From: Streptomyces hoynatensis
GTDB taxonomy: Bacteria > Actinomycetota > Actinomycetes > Streptomycetales > Streptomycetaceae
Reading direction: 5' to 3'
Length of the DNA: 64,000 nt
NCBI RefSeq assembly: GCF_003626535.1
Contig: NZ_RBAL01000002.1
Coordinates: forward strand, 186,001-250,000
Below, in pieces: positions 38,942 to 50,109 of the stretch. The notes below the pieces were generated by a model, which had not been told where the DNA came from, searched no databases, and saw only the letters and a program-made list of their open reading frames with translations. The translations under genes were made by a program, and so were the position numbers. How positions within the stretch are numbered: the first letter of the stretch is position 1; the number at the start of each line of letters is the position of its first letter.

Positions 38942-39400
38942 TCAGCCCTGGATCTCGCGGGAGAAGACGAGGTGCGGGCCGACGCCCTCGATGACGAACT
39001 CCTCGCCGACCACGGAGAAGCCCTGGCTCTTGTAGAAGCCGGTGGCCTCGGTGCGGCCGTTGCACCACAGCAGCCGCGCGCCGCGGGCGGCGGACTCCCG
39101 GGTGGCGGCGGCGAGCACCGCGGCGCCGTAGCCCCGGCCGCGGACCTCGGGGGCGCTGGCCATCCCGCGGAAGCGGAAGGCGGCGGCGGACAGCGGGTGC
39201 GGGGCGGGGAAGGGGTCGGGGAAGACGGTGATGCAGCCGAGCACCGCAGGCTCCTCGCCCTCGTACGCGGCCAGGTGGAAGGTGTGCGGGCCGCCGTCCT
39301 CGGCGAACTCGGCGGACTCGCGCGGCAGTCCCGGGCGCAGCACCGCCCAGCGCAGCTCGTATATCTCGGACAGGGGGACGACGGCGGTTCTGATCGGCAT
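38942..39400 (-). CDS. GNAT family N-acetyltransferase
   Basis: This 152-residue GNAT has LRWAVLRPGLPRESAEF at the N-terminus, the acetyl-CoA motif RGMASAPEVRGRGYGAAVLAAATRESAARGARLLWCNGRTEATGFYKSQGFSVVGEEF (about residues 78-135) and the terminal IEGVGPHLVFSREI. The pattern resembles ElaA/YitI-like acetyltransferases. The substrate is unknown. It stands alone between convergent and co-directional neighbours; a 17-bp repeat lies in its upstream gap. Confidence 0.82.
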   Translation of the reverse strand: MPIRTAVVPLSEIYELRWAVLRPGLPRESAEFAEDGGPHTFHLAAYEGEEPAVLGCITVFPDPFPAPHPLSAAAFRFRGMASAPEVRGRGYGAAVLAAATRESAARGARLLWCNGRTEATGFYKSQGFSVVGEEFVIEGVGPHLVFSREIQG

Positions 39401-39453
39401 GCCGCCAGCCTAAGCGCCCCCGCGCCGGGCCCCGGCGCGGCCCGGGGCCCGGC

Positions 39454-39496
39454 GCGGCCCGGAGTCCGGGGCGGCCCGGAGTCCGGGGCGGCCCGG
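39454..39496. repeat. 17-bp tandem repeat, two and a half copies
   Basis: GCGGCCCGGAGTCCGGG occurs at 39454-39470 and 39471-39487, then GCGGCCCGG starts a third copy. It lies in the gap between the GNAT and nitroreductase genes. Confidence 0.85.
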
Positions 39497-39533
39497 CGCC
39501 CCGCCCAGCCGCGGCCTTCGGGGGCCCGGCCGC

Positions 39534-40472
39534 TCACTCGACGCGCAGCACCTGCGAGACCGGGCGGCGGGGGGTGGCGGGGACGGGCGGGCCGTAGCCG
39601 ACGCGGAGGACGACGTGCACCTGGCCCATCGAGGAGAGCGGGTCGCGGACCGTCCAGCGCAGATCCGACCAGTCCAGGGCCTCGGAGCTGAGGGCGGTGG
39701 ACAGGTGGTGCCCCGTGGCCACCAGCAGGACCCGCTCCATCGCCTGGCCCGCCCGCAGCCAGTCCGCCGGCCGGTCCTCCCGGGTGCCGAGCAGCGCGAG
39801 CTGCGGCAGCTCCTCGAACTCCCCGCCGCCGTGCGGCCTGGCAGGCACCGGCCGGCCGGCGAAGTCGCGGGCGGAGGCGCCGCCCGGTGCGTCCTCGCTC
39901 CAGCGGTGCAGCTCCGCCGTCCGGCCCGGGTCCGCCAGGTCGCGGCCCTCGGCGTCGCGGATCAGGTCGAGCACCGTCTGCACGTGCCAGCCCGAGGGGA
40001 AGTGCAGCTGGGCGCCCTCCGCTTCCGCGGCCTCCCGCAGCGTGGCGCGCACCGGGTCGGGCACCCGCTCGTCGTCGAACGGGAGGCGGCTGGTGCGGCG
40101 CCGGTGGATCGCCGGGTGGAGCCCGGCCAGGCCCGCGCCGGGGTCGGCGGGGCCCGCCGGGCGCTCCAGCCGGACGGTGGCCAGCAGCCGCGGGTCGTAG
40201 CGGTCGGGCAGCAGCACGGTCACCGGGCGCCAGGAGGCGTGGGTGGCGGCCACCCGCAGGTTGAAGAGGGCCGCCCCGCAGCCCAGGTGCAGCGCCCTGC
40301 CGTCCGGGTCCGAGTGCGGCAGGGCGTGGTCCAGGGCGGCCCTCAGCTCGAAGGTGGCGGTGTCCTTGAGGTAACGGAACCGCCAGGGCTGGGCGTTGTG
40401 CAGCGAGGGGGCGGCGGTGGCGGCCTCCACCAGGGCTTCCACGGTCCGCGTCCCCGGGGTCTCGACGCGCAC
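39534..40472 (-). CDS. Acg-type nitroreductase family protein
   Basis: This 312-residue protein matches the Acg/Rv2032-like nitroreductases: AATAAPSLHNAQPWRFRY near the N-terminus (FMN-binding helix), HLGCGAALFNLRVAATHASW, RRRTSRLPFDDERVPD, and LRAGQAMERVLLVATGHHLSTALSSEAL. In mycobacteria this family belongs to the DosR dormancy regulon and appears to store flavin rather than reduce nitro compounds. The start is GTG with GGAGGAG upstream. An inverted repeat precedes it at 40524-40548. Confidence 0.86.
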   Translation of the reverse strand: MRVETPGTRTVEALVEAATAAPSLHNAQPWRFRYLKDTATFELRAALDHALPHSDPDGRALHLGCGAALFNLRVAATHASWRPVTVLLPDRYDPRLLATVRLERPAGPADPGAGLAGLHPAIHRRRTSRLPFDDERVPDPVRATLREAAEAEGAQLHFPSGWHVQTVLDLIRDAEGRDLADPGRTAELHRWSEDAPGGASARDFAGRPVPARPHGGGEFEELPQLALLGTREDRPADWLRAGQAMERVLLVATGHHLSTALSSEALDWSDLRWTVRDPLSSMGQVHVVLRVGYGPPVPATPRRPVSQVLRVE

Positions 40473-40523
40473 TGGCTCCTCCGCCCCACTCGCCGGGGCG
40501 CCCCGTTCCGGGGCGGCCTGGGG

Positions 40524-40548
40524 TGAAATGAACTCTTCGCTCGTTTCA
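40524..40548. promoter_or_regulatory. Inverted repeat upstream of the Acg-type gene
   Basis: TGAAATGA and TCGTTTCA are near-complementary 8-bp arms (one mismatch, perfect TGAAA/TTTCA ends) around a 9-nt centre, about 55-75 bp before the start codon in an AT-rich patch. Confidence 0.5.
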
Positions 40549-40613
40549 GCATAATCCCGGCGAATCGGGGCGGCATCCGGGCCCGGGGCGGCCCGGCGAG
40601 GGGGCGGGCCGGC

Positions 40614-41891
40614 TCAGTCGCCGGCGAGGGAGGCCAGCGGCACCTCGGGGTCGGCCAGGGCCTTCTCGTCCACCGGCCGCCCGGAGCGGATCAGCGCCTG
40701 AATCGGGCCGGTGACGTCCCACACGTTCATGTTCAGGCCCGCCAGCACCCGGCCCCCGGCCAGCCAGAACGCGATGAACTCCCGCTTGGCGACGTCCTGC
40801 GGGCTGCCGCGCCACACCACCCGGTCGTAGGTGCCGGGCGGCGCCCAGCCCGAGTACTCAAGGCCGGCGTCGTACTGGTCGGAGAAGAAGTACGGCACGC
40901 GGTCGTAGGTCACCTTCTGCCCGAGCATGGCGCGCGCCGCCGCGGGCCCCGAGTTGAGGGCGTTGGCCCAGTGCTCGACGCGGCGGTGGCCCGGAGCCCC
41001 CGGCAGCGCCACCGCGGCGGCGTCGCCCGCGGCGAAGATCCGCGGGTCGCTGGTGCGCAGCGAGGCGTCCACGGCGATGCCGTCCCCCTCCCCGGCCAGT
41101 TCGAGCCCGGCCGCGGCGGCCAGCGAGGTGCGCGGCTTGGCGCCGATCGCGGCGAGGACCGCCCTGGCCGGCAGCCGCCGCCCGTCCTCGGTGAGCACCT
41201 CGGCCACCATGCCGTCGCGCCCGTGGATCGCCCGCAGCCTGGTGCCGAAGTGGAAGGTGACGCCGTGCTCGCGGTGCAGGGCCGTGAACACCTCGCCGGC
41301 CTCGGGCCCCAGGACGTGGTGCAGCGGCCCGGGCGCGGGCTCCACCACCGTGACGGGAACGCCCAGGGTCCTGGCCGCGGCGGCGACCTCGAGCCCGATC
41401 CAGCCCGCGCCCGCGATCACCAGCGGGTCGCCGTCCCGGTCGGGCCCCACGCCGCCGGTGAGCACCCCGCGCAGGTGGTCGGCGTGGGCGAGGCGGCGCA
41501 GGTGGTGCACGCCGGCGAGGTCGGTGCCCGGGATGCCGAGCCGCCGCGGTTCCGCGCCCGTGGCCAGCAGCAGCGCGTCGTACGGCAGCCGGGCGCCGTC
41601 GCCGAGCCTGACCTCGCGCGCCGCGCGGTCGATGGAGACGGCGGGCTGCCCCAGGTGCAGTTCGATGCGGTGGTGCGCGTACCAGGCGGGCTCGTGCACG
41701 TACACGCTGCCGCGCTCGGCCCGGCCCAGGAGGTAGTCCTTGGAGAGCGGGGGGCGTTCGTAGGGGTGCTCGTGCTCGTCGCCGACCAGTATGACCCGGC
41801 CGGTGAAATTCTCCTCCCGGAGCGTCTGGGCCGCCTTGGCCCCGGCGAGACCGCCGCCGATGATCAGAAAAGTTCGGTTTGCCCCGTCCAC
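40614..41891 (-). CDS. FAD/NAD(P)-dependent ferredoxin (rubredoxin) reductase-type oxidoreductase
   Basis: This 425-residue flavoprotein has an FAD dinucleotide fold FLIIGGGLAGAKAAQTLRE, the motif HPYERPPLSKDYLLG, LLLATGAEPRRL, an NAD(P) fold LVIAGAGWIGLEVAAAARTLGVPVTVVE and IFAAGDAAAVALP. This is the BphA4/ferredoxin-reductase pattern, transferring electrons from NAD(P)H to a small redox protein such as a ferredoxin for P450s or oxygenases. No ferredoxin gene is adjacent. GTG 41891 is preferred over the longer frame because GGGAGG lies 6 nt upstream. Confidence 0.88.
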   Translation of the reverse strand: MDGANRTFLIIGGGLAGAKAAQTLREENFTGRVILVGDEHEHPYERPPLSKDYLLGRAERGSVYVHEPAWYAHHRIELHLGQPAVSIDRAAREVRLGDGARLPYDALLLATGAEPRRLGIPGTDLAGVHHLRRLAHADHLRGVLTGGVGPDRDGDPLVIAGAGWIGLEVAAAARTLGVPVTVVEPAPGPLHHVLGPEAGEVFTALHREHGVTFHFGTRLRAIHGRDGMVAEVLTEDGRRLPARAVLAAIGAKPRTSLAAAAGLELAGEGDGIAVDASLRTSDPRIFAAGDAAAVALPGAPGHRRVEHWANALNSGPAAARAMLGQKVTYDRVPYFFSDQYDAGLEYSGWAPPGTYDRVVWRGSPQDVAKREFIAFWLAGGRVLAGLNMNVWDVTGPIQALIRSGRPVDEKALADPEVPLASLAGD

Positions 41892-41988
41892 GCATTGCCT
41901 CCCGACCGCCATTGGCAATCCACCTGACCGTACGCTCAAGGAGCCTGCCCCACCTGGGGCGTTACGGGAAGAGGGCGGCCGTGCCCGG

Positions 41989-43383
41989 TCAGCCGCGCGT
42001 GGCCGGGCGGGTACGGCCCCCGCGGCCGTCGCGCGCCGGCTCGCCCACCCCCTCGCGCCCGGCGCGCATCCGCGCGTGCCGCCAGCGGGCGGAGGCGTCG
42101 GTGAGCGCGGCGAGCTGGTCCACGATCACCCGCAGCCGCTCCCCGTCCGAGCCCGCCGCGAGGAACAGCTCCCGGTACTGCGCGTCCAGGCCCTCGGGGG
42201 CGCGGGCGAGCAGGGCCTCGCCGAGCTCGCCGAGCAGCTCCCGCTGCCGGCCGCGCAGCCGCTCCTGGTCGGGCCGCTGCATCACGTGCACGTCGGCGAC
42301 GGCCTTCAGCACGTCGCATTCGAGCCGGGTGGCGAGCGGCACCACCAGCTCGGCGGCGTAGCGGCGCAGCGGCCCCGGCCCGTACTCCGCCCTGGTGGCG
42401 CGTTCCGCGGAGAGGCAGAAGCGGCCGATCAGCTGGCTGGTGGCGTCCTTCAGCCTGGCCTGGGCCCGGGCGGTGCCGTCGTAGCCGTGCGGCCACCACT
42501 CCTGGTCGAGGAGCCGGTCGAGCGCGGCGGCCAGCGCGTCCTGGTCGGTGCCGGGCGGCGCGTAGCGGCCCGCGGCGGCGAAGATCTCCCGCCGCTCCGG
42601 CTCCGAGAGCAGCACCCGCGGGTCGAGGTGCCCGGCGTGCACCCCGTCCTCCACGTCGTGCACCGAGTAGGCCACGTCGTCGGACCAGTCCATGACCTGG
42701 GCCTCGAAGCACCTGCGGCCGGGGGGCGCGTCCTGCCGCAGCCAGCGGAAGACGGGCAGGTCGTCCTCGTACACCCCGAACTTCGGCGAGGCGGGCCCGG
42801 CCGGGTGGCCGCCGCGGTGCCAGGGGTACTTGGTGGCGGCGTCCAGGGTGGCCCGGGTGAGGTTCAGGCCGAAGGGGCGCCCGTCCCTGGCGCCGAAGCG
42901 CTTGGGTTCCAGGCGGGTGAGCAGGCGCAGCGACTGGGCGTTGGCCTCGAAGCCGCCGCAGGGCGCGGCGATCCTGTCGAGCACCCGCTCGCCGTTGTGC
43001 CCGAACGGCGGGTGGCCGAGGTCGTGGGCGAGGCAGGCGGCCTCCACGACGTCGGGGTCGCAGCCGAAGGCCGCCCCCAGGTCGCGGCCGATCTGGGCGC
43101 ATTCGAGCGAGTGGGTGAGCCGGGTGCGCGGCGCGGCGTCCCACAGGTGGGCGGCCGCGGCCCGCTCCTGCGCGTCGCGCCCGTCGCCGCCCCGGCCGCC
43201 GTCCGGGCTGTCGGGCGTCACGACCTGCGTCTTGCCGGCCAGCCTGCGCAGGGCCGCGGAGTGCTGCACCCGGGCGCGGTCCCGCTGGAAGGCGGTGCGG
43301 CCCGGCCGCTTGTCCGGCTCCGGGTCGAAGCGGGCCGCATCGGCCTCCTCGTACCCGGCGGCGCCCACGTCGGCGGGATGCAT
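41989..43383 (-). CDS. dgt: Deoxyguanosinetriphosphate triphosphohydrolase (dGTPase, HD domain)
   Basis: This 464-residue HD-superfamily enzyme has the metal ligands H91 ([13 protein letters not shown]) and H120-D121 ([14 protein letters not shown]), and a later [16 protein letters not shown]. It hydrolyses dNTPs to the nucleoside and triphosphate. The N-terminal part [15 protein letters not shown] is typical; residues about 58-82 form a loop insertion rich in Gly and Asp, common in Streptomyces Dgt. The ATG is preceded by GGAGGT. It lies close to dnaG, in line with the dnaG-dgt neighbourhood in Streptomyces. Confidence 0.93.
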   Translation of the reverse strand: MHPADVGAAGYEEADAARFDPEPDKRPGRTAFQRDRARVQHSAALRRLAGKTQVVTPDSPDGGRGGDGRDAQERAAAAHLWDAAPRTRLTHSLECAQIGRDLGAAFGCDPDVVEAACLAHDLGHPPFGHNGERVLDRIAAPCGGFEANAQSLRLLTRLEPKRFGARDGRPFGLNLTRATLDAATKYPWHRGGHPAGPASPKFGVYEDDLPVFRWLRQDAPPGRRCFEAQVMDWSDDVAYSVHDVEDGVHAGHLDPRVLLSEPERREIFAAAGRYAPPGTDQDALAAALDRLLDQEWWPHGYDGTARAQARLKDATSQLIGRFCLSAERATRAEYGPGPLRRYAAELVVPLATRLECDVLKAVADVHVMQRPDQERLRGRQRELLGELGEALLARAPEGLDAQYRELFLAAGSDGERLRVIVDQLAALTDASARWRHARMRAGREGVGEPARDGRGGRTRPATRG

Positions 43384-43398
43384 ACCTCCGACGGTAGC

Positions 43399-44181
43399 TC
43401 AGCCCGCGATCGCGCCCAGCCGGGCGGCGCCCGGCCAAGGGTCCCGGCCGGCCGCGCGCCCCGCGTGGCCGCCCGCGGCCCTGGCCTGGTCGTAGCGGTG
43501 CAGCAGCAGCCTGGCCAGGGCGGGGTGGCCGGCGAGCGGGGCCGCCCGCACGCCGGGGGCCGCCTCGGCGCAGCGGGTGGCGAAAAGACCGGGGGCGACG
43601 AAGCAGGAGGCGAGCGCGATGCCGGCGGGCCGGTGCCCCCGCTCCCGCAGCTGCGCCACCGCCTCGGCCACGGTCGGGCGGGCCGCCGAGGCGTAGGCGG
43701 GCAGCACCGGAACGCCGCCGAGCCGGGCCGACAGCAGGTGCGCGGTGTGCTCGGTGCCCGCGGCCGACTCCGGGTCGCGGGAGCCGGCCGCGGCGAGCAC
43801 CACGGGGCTGCCGGGCCGGTAGCCCGCCTCGGTGAGCCGGCCGTGCAGGGCCGCGGCCAGCAGCGGGTGCGGGCCGAGGCAGCCGGCGATCGAGGCGCGC
43901 AGGTGCGGGGCCCCGGCCAGGGCGGCGGGGATGTCCTGCTTGACGTGGTAGCCACGGCCGAAGAGCAGCGGCACCAGCACCACCTCGCCGCGCAGCCTGG
44001 CCAGGGTGTCGGCCAGCAGCGGCCGGTCCGTCTCCAGGTGGCCGAGCTCCACCCGCAGCCCGGGGCGCAGGGCGGCGAGCAGGCGCGTCAGGGAGCGGAC
44101 GGCGAGCTGCGCGCGCGGGTCCGGCGAGCCGTGCGCGACGGCGACCAGGGCGGGGGCGGCGGGCGAACGGGTGGTGCTCAT
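43399..44181 (-). CDS. Sirohydrochlorin chelatase (CbiX/SirB family)
   Basis: This 260-residue two-domain protein has H17 in AHGSPDP and H79 in LFGRGYHVKQDIP, the expected metal-site histidines, and a second half starting PVVLAAAGSRDP. It would insert iron (or cobalt) into sirohydrochlorin. Sirohaem is the prosthetic group of nitrite reductase NirB encoded nearby, which suggests iron insertion for nitrogen assimilation. ATG 44181 gives a standard N-terminus; the frame extends upstream into the regulatory region. It is divergent from the nitrate reductase gene. Confidence 0.87.
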   Translation of the reverse strand: MSTTRSPAAPALVAVAHGSPDPRAQLAVRSLTRLLAALRPGLRVELGHLETDRPLLADTLARLRGEVVLVPLLFGRGYHVKQDIPAALAGAPHLRASIAGCLGPHPLLAAALHGRLTEAGYRPGSPVVLAAAGSRDPESAAGTEHTAHLLSARLGGVPVLPAYASAARPTVAEAVAQLRERGHRPAGIALASCFVAPGLFATRCAEAAPGVRAAPLAGHPALARLLLHRYDQARAAGGHAGRAAGRDPWPGAARLGAIAG

Positions 44182-44293
44182 GCGACCAAGCGTGCGGGAA
44201 GGCGGTTGCGTCCGTGTTGCGCGGGTGTCACCACTGGCCGCTCCCTTCCTCACCACGGGGGCGCGCGCGGGCTGAGGCGGGCGCCCCTGCCGC

Positions 44294-44321
44294 GTAACCG
44301 GCGGCGTTCACCCGCCGTAAC
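44294..44321. promoter_or_regulatory. GlnR-like box between sirohydrochlorin chelatase and nitrate reductase genes
   Basis: On the minus strand GTTAC (44321-44317), 6 nt, TGAAC (44310-44306), about 7 nt, then GTTAC (44298-44294) approximate the GlnR pattern GTnAC-n6-GAAAC-n6-GTnAC. The last box is shifted by one base. It lies 23-50 bp before the nitrate reductase start. Confidence 0.5.
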
Positions 44322-44343
44322 ACGCGCCGCGCACGATGTCCCC

Positions 44344-46593
<2,250 letters not shown>

Positions 46594-46645
46594 GCGGCGG
46601 GGCGCCCGAGTTGCGGGCCGCGCGCCGCGCGGCAGGATGGACGGC

Positions 46646-47017
46646 ATGGAAGACCTCACCCGGCTCGCCGAGGAGTACCTGGCCCTCGCCCGTCAGGCGG
46701 AGCACGGCCGCAGCGCCCACCTTTTCCTGCACGACGGGCCGTTGCGGCAGAGCGTGATCGCGCTGACCGCGGGCTCGGAGCTGGAGGAGCACAACGCGCC
46801 GCCCGCGGCGAGCCTGCAGGTGCTGCGCGGCCTGGTGCGGGTGGAGGCCAGGGAGGGCTGGGAGGCGGAGCTTGAGGCCGGGCAGCTGGCCGGGATTCCC
46901 CAGTCGCGGCACAGCGTCCGGGCGCTCCAGGACTCGGTGCTGCTGCTCACCTCGGTCACGGCGACCCCGGAGCCGCTTCAGGTCACCGACGCCCGCCGCC
47001 ACCCGAACATCGCCTGA
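46646..47017 (+). CDS. Small cupin-domain protein
   Basis: This 123-residue protein has a single cupin-like barrel: LFLHDGPLRQSVIALTAGSELEEHNAPPAASLQVLRGLVRVEAREG followed by LEAGQLAGIPQSRHSVRALQDSVLLLTSV. The usual metal histidines are partly kept (EEHNAP; SRHSV). ATG 46646 has AGGA upstream; ATG 46637 would add three residues. It follows the nitrate reductase gene by 52 nt on the same strand and may be co-transcribed. Its role is unknown, though similar cupins often protect or regulate metabolic enzymes. Confidence 0.8.
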   Translation: MEDLTRLAEEYLALARQAEHGRSAHLFLHDGPLRQSVIALTAGSELEEHNAPPAASLQVLRGLVRVEAREGWEAELEAGQLAGIPQSRHSVRALQDSVLLLTSVTATPEPLQVTDARRHPNIA

Positions 47018-47106
47018 CCGGCCCACGGCCCCCGCCGCTCCCCGCCGCTCCCGCCGCCGGCCCCCGTTCCCGGTCGCCTCCGCCGCTGCCGGCCGCTCCC
47101 GGTTCC

Positions 47107-48135
47107 TCAGCCCTGCGGGCGCGCGCCCTCGCGGTGCCTGGCGGGGGACACCCCGCGCTCCCGCTTGAACGCCGCGCTCAGCGCGAAGGCGCTGCCGTAC
47201 CCGACCCGGCGCGCCACCCCGGCCAGCGTCGTCTCCGGCTCCCGCAGCAGCTCCGCGGCCAGGTCGAGCCGGCGGTTGGTGAGGTAGGTCATCGGCGGCT
47301 CGCCGACCAGCGTGGTGAAGCGCCTGGCCAGCGCGGCCCGCGACACGCCCGCCTTCGCCGCCAGGGAGGCCACCGTCCACGGGTGCGCGGGCAGGTCGTG
47401 CATCAGCCGCAGCGCCCGGCCCACCACCGGGTCGCCGTGCGCCCGGTACCACTCGGGGGCGGCGGCCTGCGGCCTGGCGAACCAGGACCGCAGCACGGAT
47501 ATCACCAGCAGGTCGAGCAGCCGGTCGAGGACGGCCTCCTGGCCGGGCGCGTCCCTGGTGATCTCGGCGGCGAGCAGCGGCACCAGGGGCCGGTCCCAGT
47601 CGGCGGCGGGCAGCGTGAGGACCCGCGGCAGGGCCCGGGTGAGCCCCCCGGTGACCTCGCCCCGCAGCTGGTACGTGCCGACCAGCAGCTCCGTCGTCTC
47701 CCGCCCGGCGCCCTCCGGGGGCACGGTGCCCCAGGTGCGCAGCCCCAGGTCGAGGGCCTCGCACAGGTCGGTGCCGTCGGGGGCCACGCAGCAGCCGCCG
47801 GGCAGCACCGTCGCGGAGGGGGCGGTGCCCGGCGCGTCGGCGACCACGTAGGGCGTGGGGCCGCGCACCAGCGCGACGTCCCCGGGACCGAGCCGCTGGG
47901 GGGCCTCCCGGCGGGCCGGCCCGCCCGCCGCGTCCGGCCCCTCGCCCGGCCCGCCACCCTGCCCCGCGCCCGGCTCGGGCTCCGGAACGATCCACGCCTC
48001 GCCCCGCGTCACGCACAACACGGTCAGCGGGGCCTGGTCCGCGACCCGCAGGGCCCACGGCGGGGCGAGCAGCGTACGCAGCAGGAAGGCGCCGCGTGCC
48101 CGCGGCCCCTCCAGCAGGCTGGCCAGTGCATCCAT
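47107..48135 (-). CDS. AraC family transcriptional regulator with N-terminal cupin
   Basis: This 342-residue regulator has an N-terminal cupin_6 domain (FLLRTLLAPPWALRVADQAPLTVLCVTRGEAWIV, with GPGDVALVRGPTPYVVAD) interrupted by a Gly/Pro loop. The C-terminal AraC double helix-turn-helix (about residues 245-335) contains WTVASLAAKAGVSRAALARRFTTLVGEPPMTYLTNRRLDLAAELL and VARRVGYGSAFALSAAFKRERGVSPARHR. It is divergent from the NmrA-like gene, whose expression it probably controls. This pairing is very common in actinobacteria. Confidence 0.9.
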   Translation of the reverse strand: MDALASLLEGPRARGAFLLRTLLAPPWALRVADQAPLTVLCVTRGEAWIVPEPEPGAGQGGGPGEGPDAAGGPARREAPQRLGPGDVALVRGPTPYVVADAPGTAPSATVLPGGCCVAPDGTDLCEALDLGLRTWGTVPPEGAGRETTELLVGTYQLRGEVTGGLTRALPRVLTLPAADWDRPLVPLLAAEITRDAPGQEAVLDRLLDLLVISVLRSWFARPQAAAPEWYRAHGDPVVGRALRLMHDLPAHPWTVASLAAKAGVSRAALARRFTTLVGEPPMTYLTNRRLDLAAELLREPETTLAGVARRVGYGSAFALSAAFKRERGVSPARHREGARPQG

Positions 48136-48357
48136 GCCCGCAAGCCTAGGCGGCCGGGGGTCCGTGGACGGCGGCGTATGCGGCCGAGCGCCTCGGCCAT
48201 GGGCATCTCGCCCGCGGCGGGCTGGACTTGAGCCATGAGCAGCGCACCGGGCCAGGGCCCGGGTGCCGGCAGGTGCCGGCCACGACGGCGCGCGAGGACA
48301 CCGCTGCCTCCGCACGGACGTGCAGGGGCGCGCAGGGACGGCGAGGGAGAGAAGGCC

Positions 48358-49293
48358 ATGGCGAATGACACGAGGGCACCCGGGGCGCGGGCGAGCGAGG
48401 CGGCGGCGCGGGAGGCGGGCGCACCGGGCCCGGGGGCCGGTTCCGGCGCCGCGGAGGAGCCGCGGGCGCAGGCGCGCGTCCTGGTGGCGAGCGGCACCGG
48501 CAAGACCGGCCGCCGGGTCGCGGCCCGCCTGGCCGGCGCCAGGATCGGCACCCGCAACCCGGCCGGCCGGGATGCCGTCGCCTTCGACTGGTCACGTCCG
48601 GAGAGCTGGGGGCCCGCGCTCGACGGCGTGGAGGCCGCCTACCTCGCCTACTACCCGGACATCACCGCGCCCGAGGCCGCGGACGCCCTCGGCGCCTTCG
48701 CGCGGCTCGCCGCGGCGCGCGGCGTGCGCAGGCTGGTGCTGCTGTCCGGGCGCGGCATGGAGGGCGCCGCGGCGGCCGAGCGTGCGGTGCGGGAGGCCGG
48801 GACCGGGTGGACGGTGCTGCGGGCCAGCTGGTTCGCGCAGAACTTCAGCGAGGAGTTCCTGGTCCACGAGGTGCGGGCGGGGGAGTTCACGCTGCCGGCG
48901 GTGCCCGGCCTGGTGGAGCCCTTCGTGGACGCCGAGGACATCGCCGACGTGGCGGCCGCGGCGCTGACCGCCCCGGACGGCGCGCACGCCGGCCGCGTCT
49001 ACGAGCTGACGGGCCCGCGCGCGCTGAGCCTGGAGGAGGCCGCCGCGCGGATCTCCGCGGCGGCGGGCCGCGAGGTGCGCTACCGGCCGAGCGCCCCGGG
49101 CGCGTACGCCGGCCTGCTGGCGGCCCAGGGGCTGCCGCCCGAGGTGGCGGGGCTGCTGAGCGAGCTGTTCTCCCAGGTGCTCGACGGCCGCAACGCCGCG
49201 CCCACCGGGGACGTCGAGGCCGTACTCGGCCGCCCCGCCCGGGAGTTCACCGCCTACGCCCGCGCCGCCGCCGCGGCGGGCGCCTGGTCCTGA
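48358..49293 (+). CDS. NmrA/NAD(P)-binding atypical SDR
   Basis: This 311-residue protein has an Ala/Gly-rich N-terminal extension (about 35 residues), then VLVASGTGKTGRRVAARLAG, a GxxGxxG-type dinucleotide site, and NmrA-like features AYLAYYPDITAPEAADALGAFARLAAARGVRRLVLLSGRG, WTVLRASWFAQNFSEEFL and PFVDAEDIADVAAAALT. It could be a quinone or NADPH-binding reductase or sensor. The ATG follows GGGAGAGAAGG. It is divergent from the AraC gene. Confidence 0.87.
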   Translation: MANDTRAPGARASEAAAREAGAPGPGAGSGAAEEPRAQARVLVASGTGKTGRRVAARLAGARIGTRNPAGRDAVAFDWSRPESWGPALDGVEAAYLAYYPDITAPEAADALGAFARLAAARGVRRLVLLSGRGMEGAAAAERAVREAGTGWTVLRASWFAQNFSEEFLVHEVRAGEFTLPAVPGLVEPFVDAEDIADVAAAALTAPDGAHAGRVYELTGPRALSLEEAAARISAAAGREVRYRPSAPGAYAGLLAAQGLPPEVAGLLSELFSQVLDGRNAAPTGDVEAVLGRPAREFTAYARAAAAAGAWS

Positions 49294-49442
49294 GCCCGGC
49301 CGGGCCGCCTCCGGGGCAGGGCGCCCGCGCGGAAGGCGCCGGTGAAACGGGGGAGATCCGGGAAGCGAAGGACCTGCGCGGGACCCGGGGAGGGCGGGCG
49401 ACGGGCTGCCACCGGCCGCCCGCCCGGTGTTACCTTGGCGCC

Positions 49443-50072
49443 GTGAGTGCCGCCGCGAACGACACACCGCAGGACGACGCCGTGGCGCGGCAGCGCGCCT
49501 CCGACGCCGACCGCGAGCAGGCCGCGCGCCTCATCGGCGAGGGCCTCGCCGACGGGCGGCTGACCGTGGAGGAACACGGCGAACGCCTCGACGCGGTGTT
49601 CGCGGCCAAGACCCTGGGGGAACTCGCCCCGCTCACCGCCGATTTGCAGCGCCGCCCGCCCGCCGTGGCCGGCCCGGGGCGCGGCCTCGTGGTGGACGAG
49701 GGCGCCGCGGCGGCCACGGAGGGCGAGGTCGACCGGGTCGTGGCCGTCTTCCGCGGCGCCTCCCGCGACGGGCGCTGGCTGCTCGGCCCGCAGACCCGGG
49801 TCGCCGCGGTGCACGGCGGCGTGCACCTCGACCTCAGGCGGGCCGTGCTGACGCACAGGTCCGTGGAGGTCCGGGTGCTGTGCGTGATGGGGGGCGTGAC
49901 CCTCACCGTGCCGCCTGGCGTGCGCGTCGTGCACTCGGGCACCACCTTCTCCGGCCGCACCCGCATCGACCGCAGGGTGACGGAGGTGACGGACCCCGAG
50001 GCCCCCGTCGTCCACCTGACCGGCCGCGTGCTGTGGGGCGCCCTGCACGTCCGCTGCAAAGAGGGCCGCTGA
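49443..50072 (+). CDS. DUF1707 (SHOCT-like) protein with LiaF-type C-terminal domain
   Basis: This 209-residue soluble protein starts with DUF1707 (about residues 12-65): RQRASDADREQAARLIGEGLADGRLTVEEHGERLDAVFAAKTLGEL. A C-terminal LiaF/DUF2154-like beta-rich domain follows: VAVFRGASRDGRWLLGPQTRVAAVHGGVHLDLRRAVL...VLCVMGGVTLTVPPGVRVVHSG. No membrane segment is present. Such proteins are linked to cell-envelope stress in Gram-positives, but no function is proven. The GTG at 49443 sets the DUF1707 domain at the N-terminus. Confidence 0.87.
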   Translation: MSAAANDTPQDDAVARQRASDADREQAARLIGEGLADGRLTVEEHGERLDAVFAAKTLGELAPLTADLQRRPPAVAGPGRGLVVDEGAAAATEGEVDRVVAVFRGASRDGRWLLGPQTRVAAVHGGVHLDLRRAVLTHRSVEVRVLCVMGGVTLTVPPGVRVVHSGTTFSGRTRIDRRVTEVTDPEAPVVHLTGRVLWGALHVRCKEGR

Positions 50073-50109
50073 CCCCGGGTTCCGCGCCCGCCGCCGGGGC
50101 CAGGCGCCG

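Noticed and set aside
41791..44343. Long N-terminal extension of the nitrate reductase frame
   Set aside because: The extension overlaps dgt and the chelatase gene on the other strand and has no family features; ATG 44344 gives the normal length.
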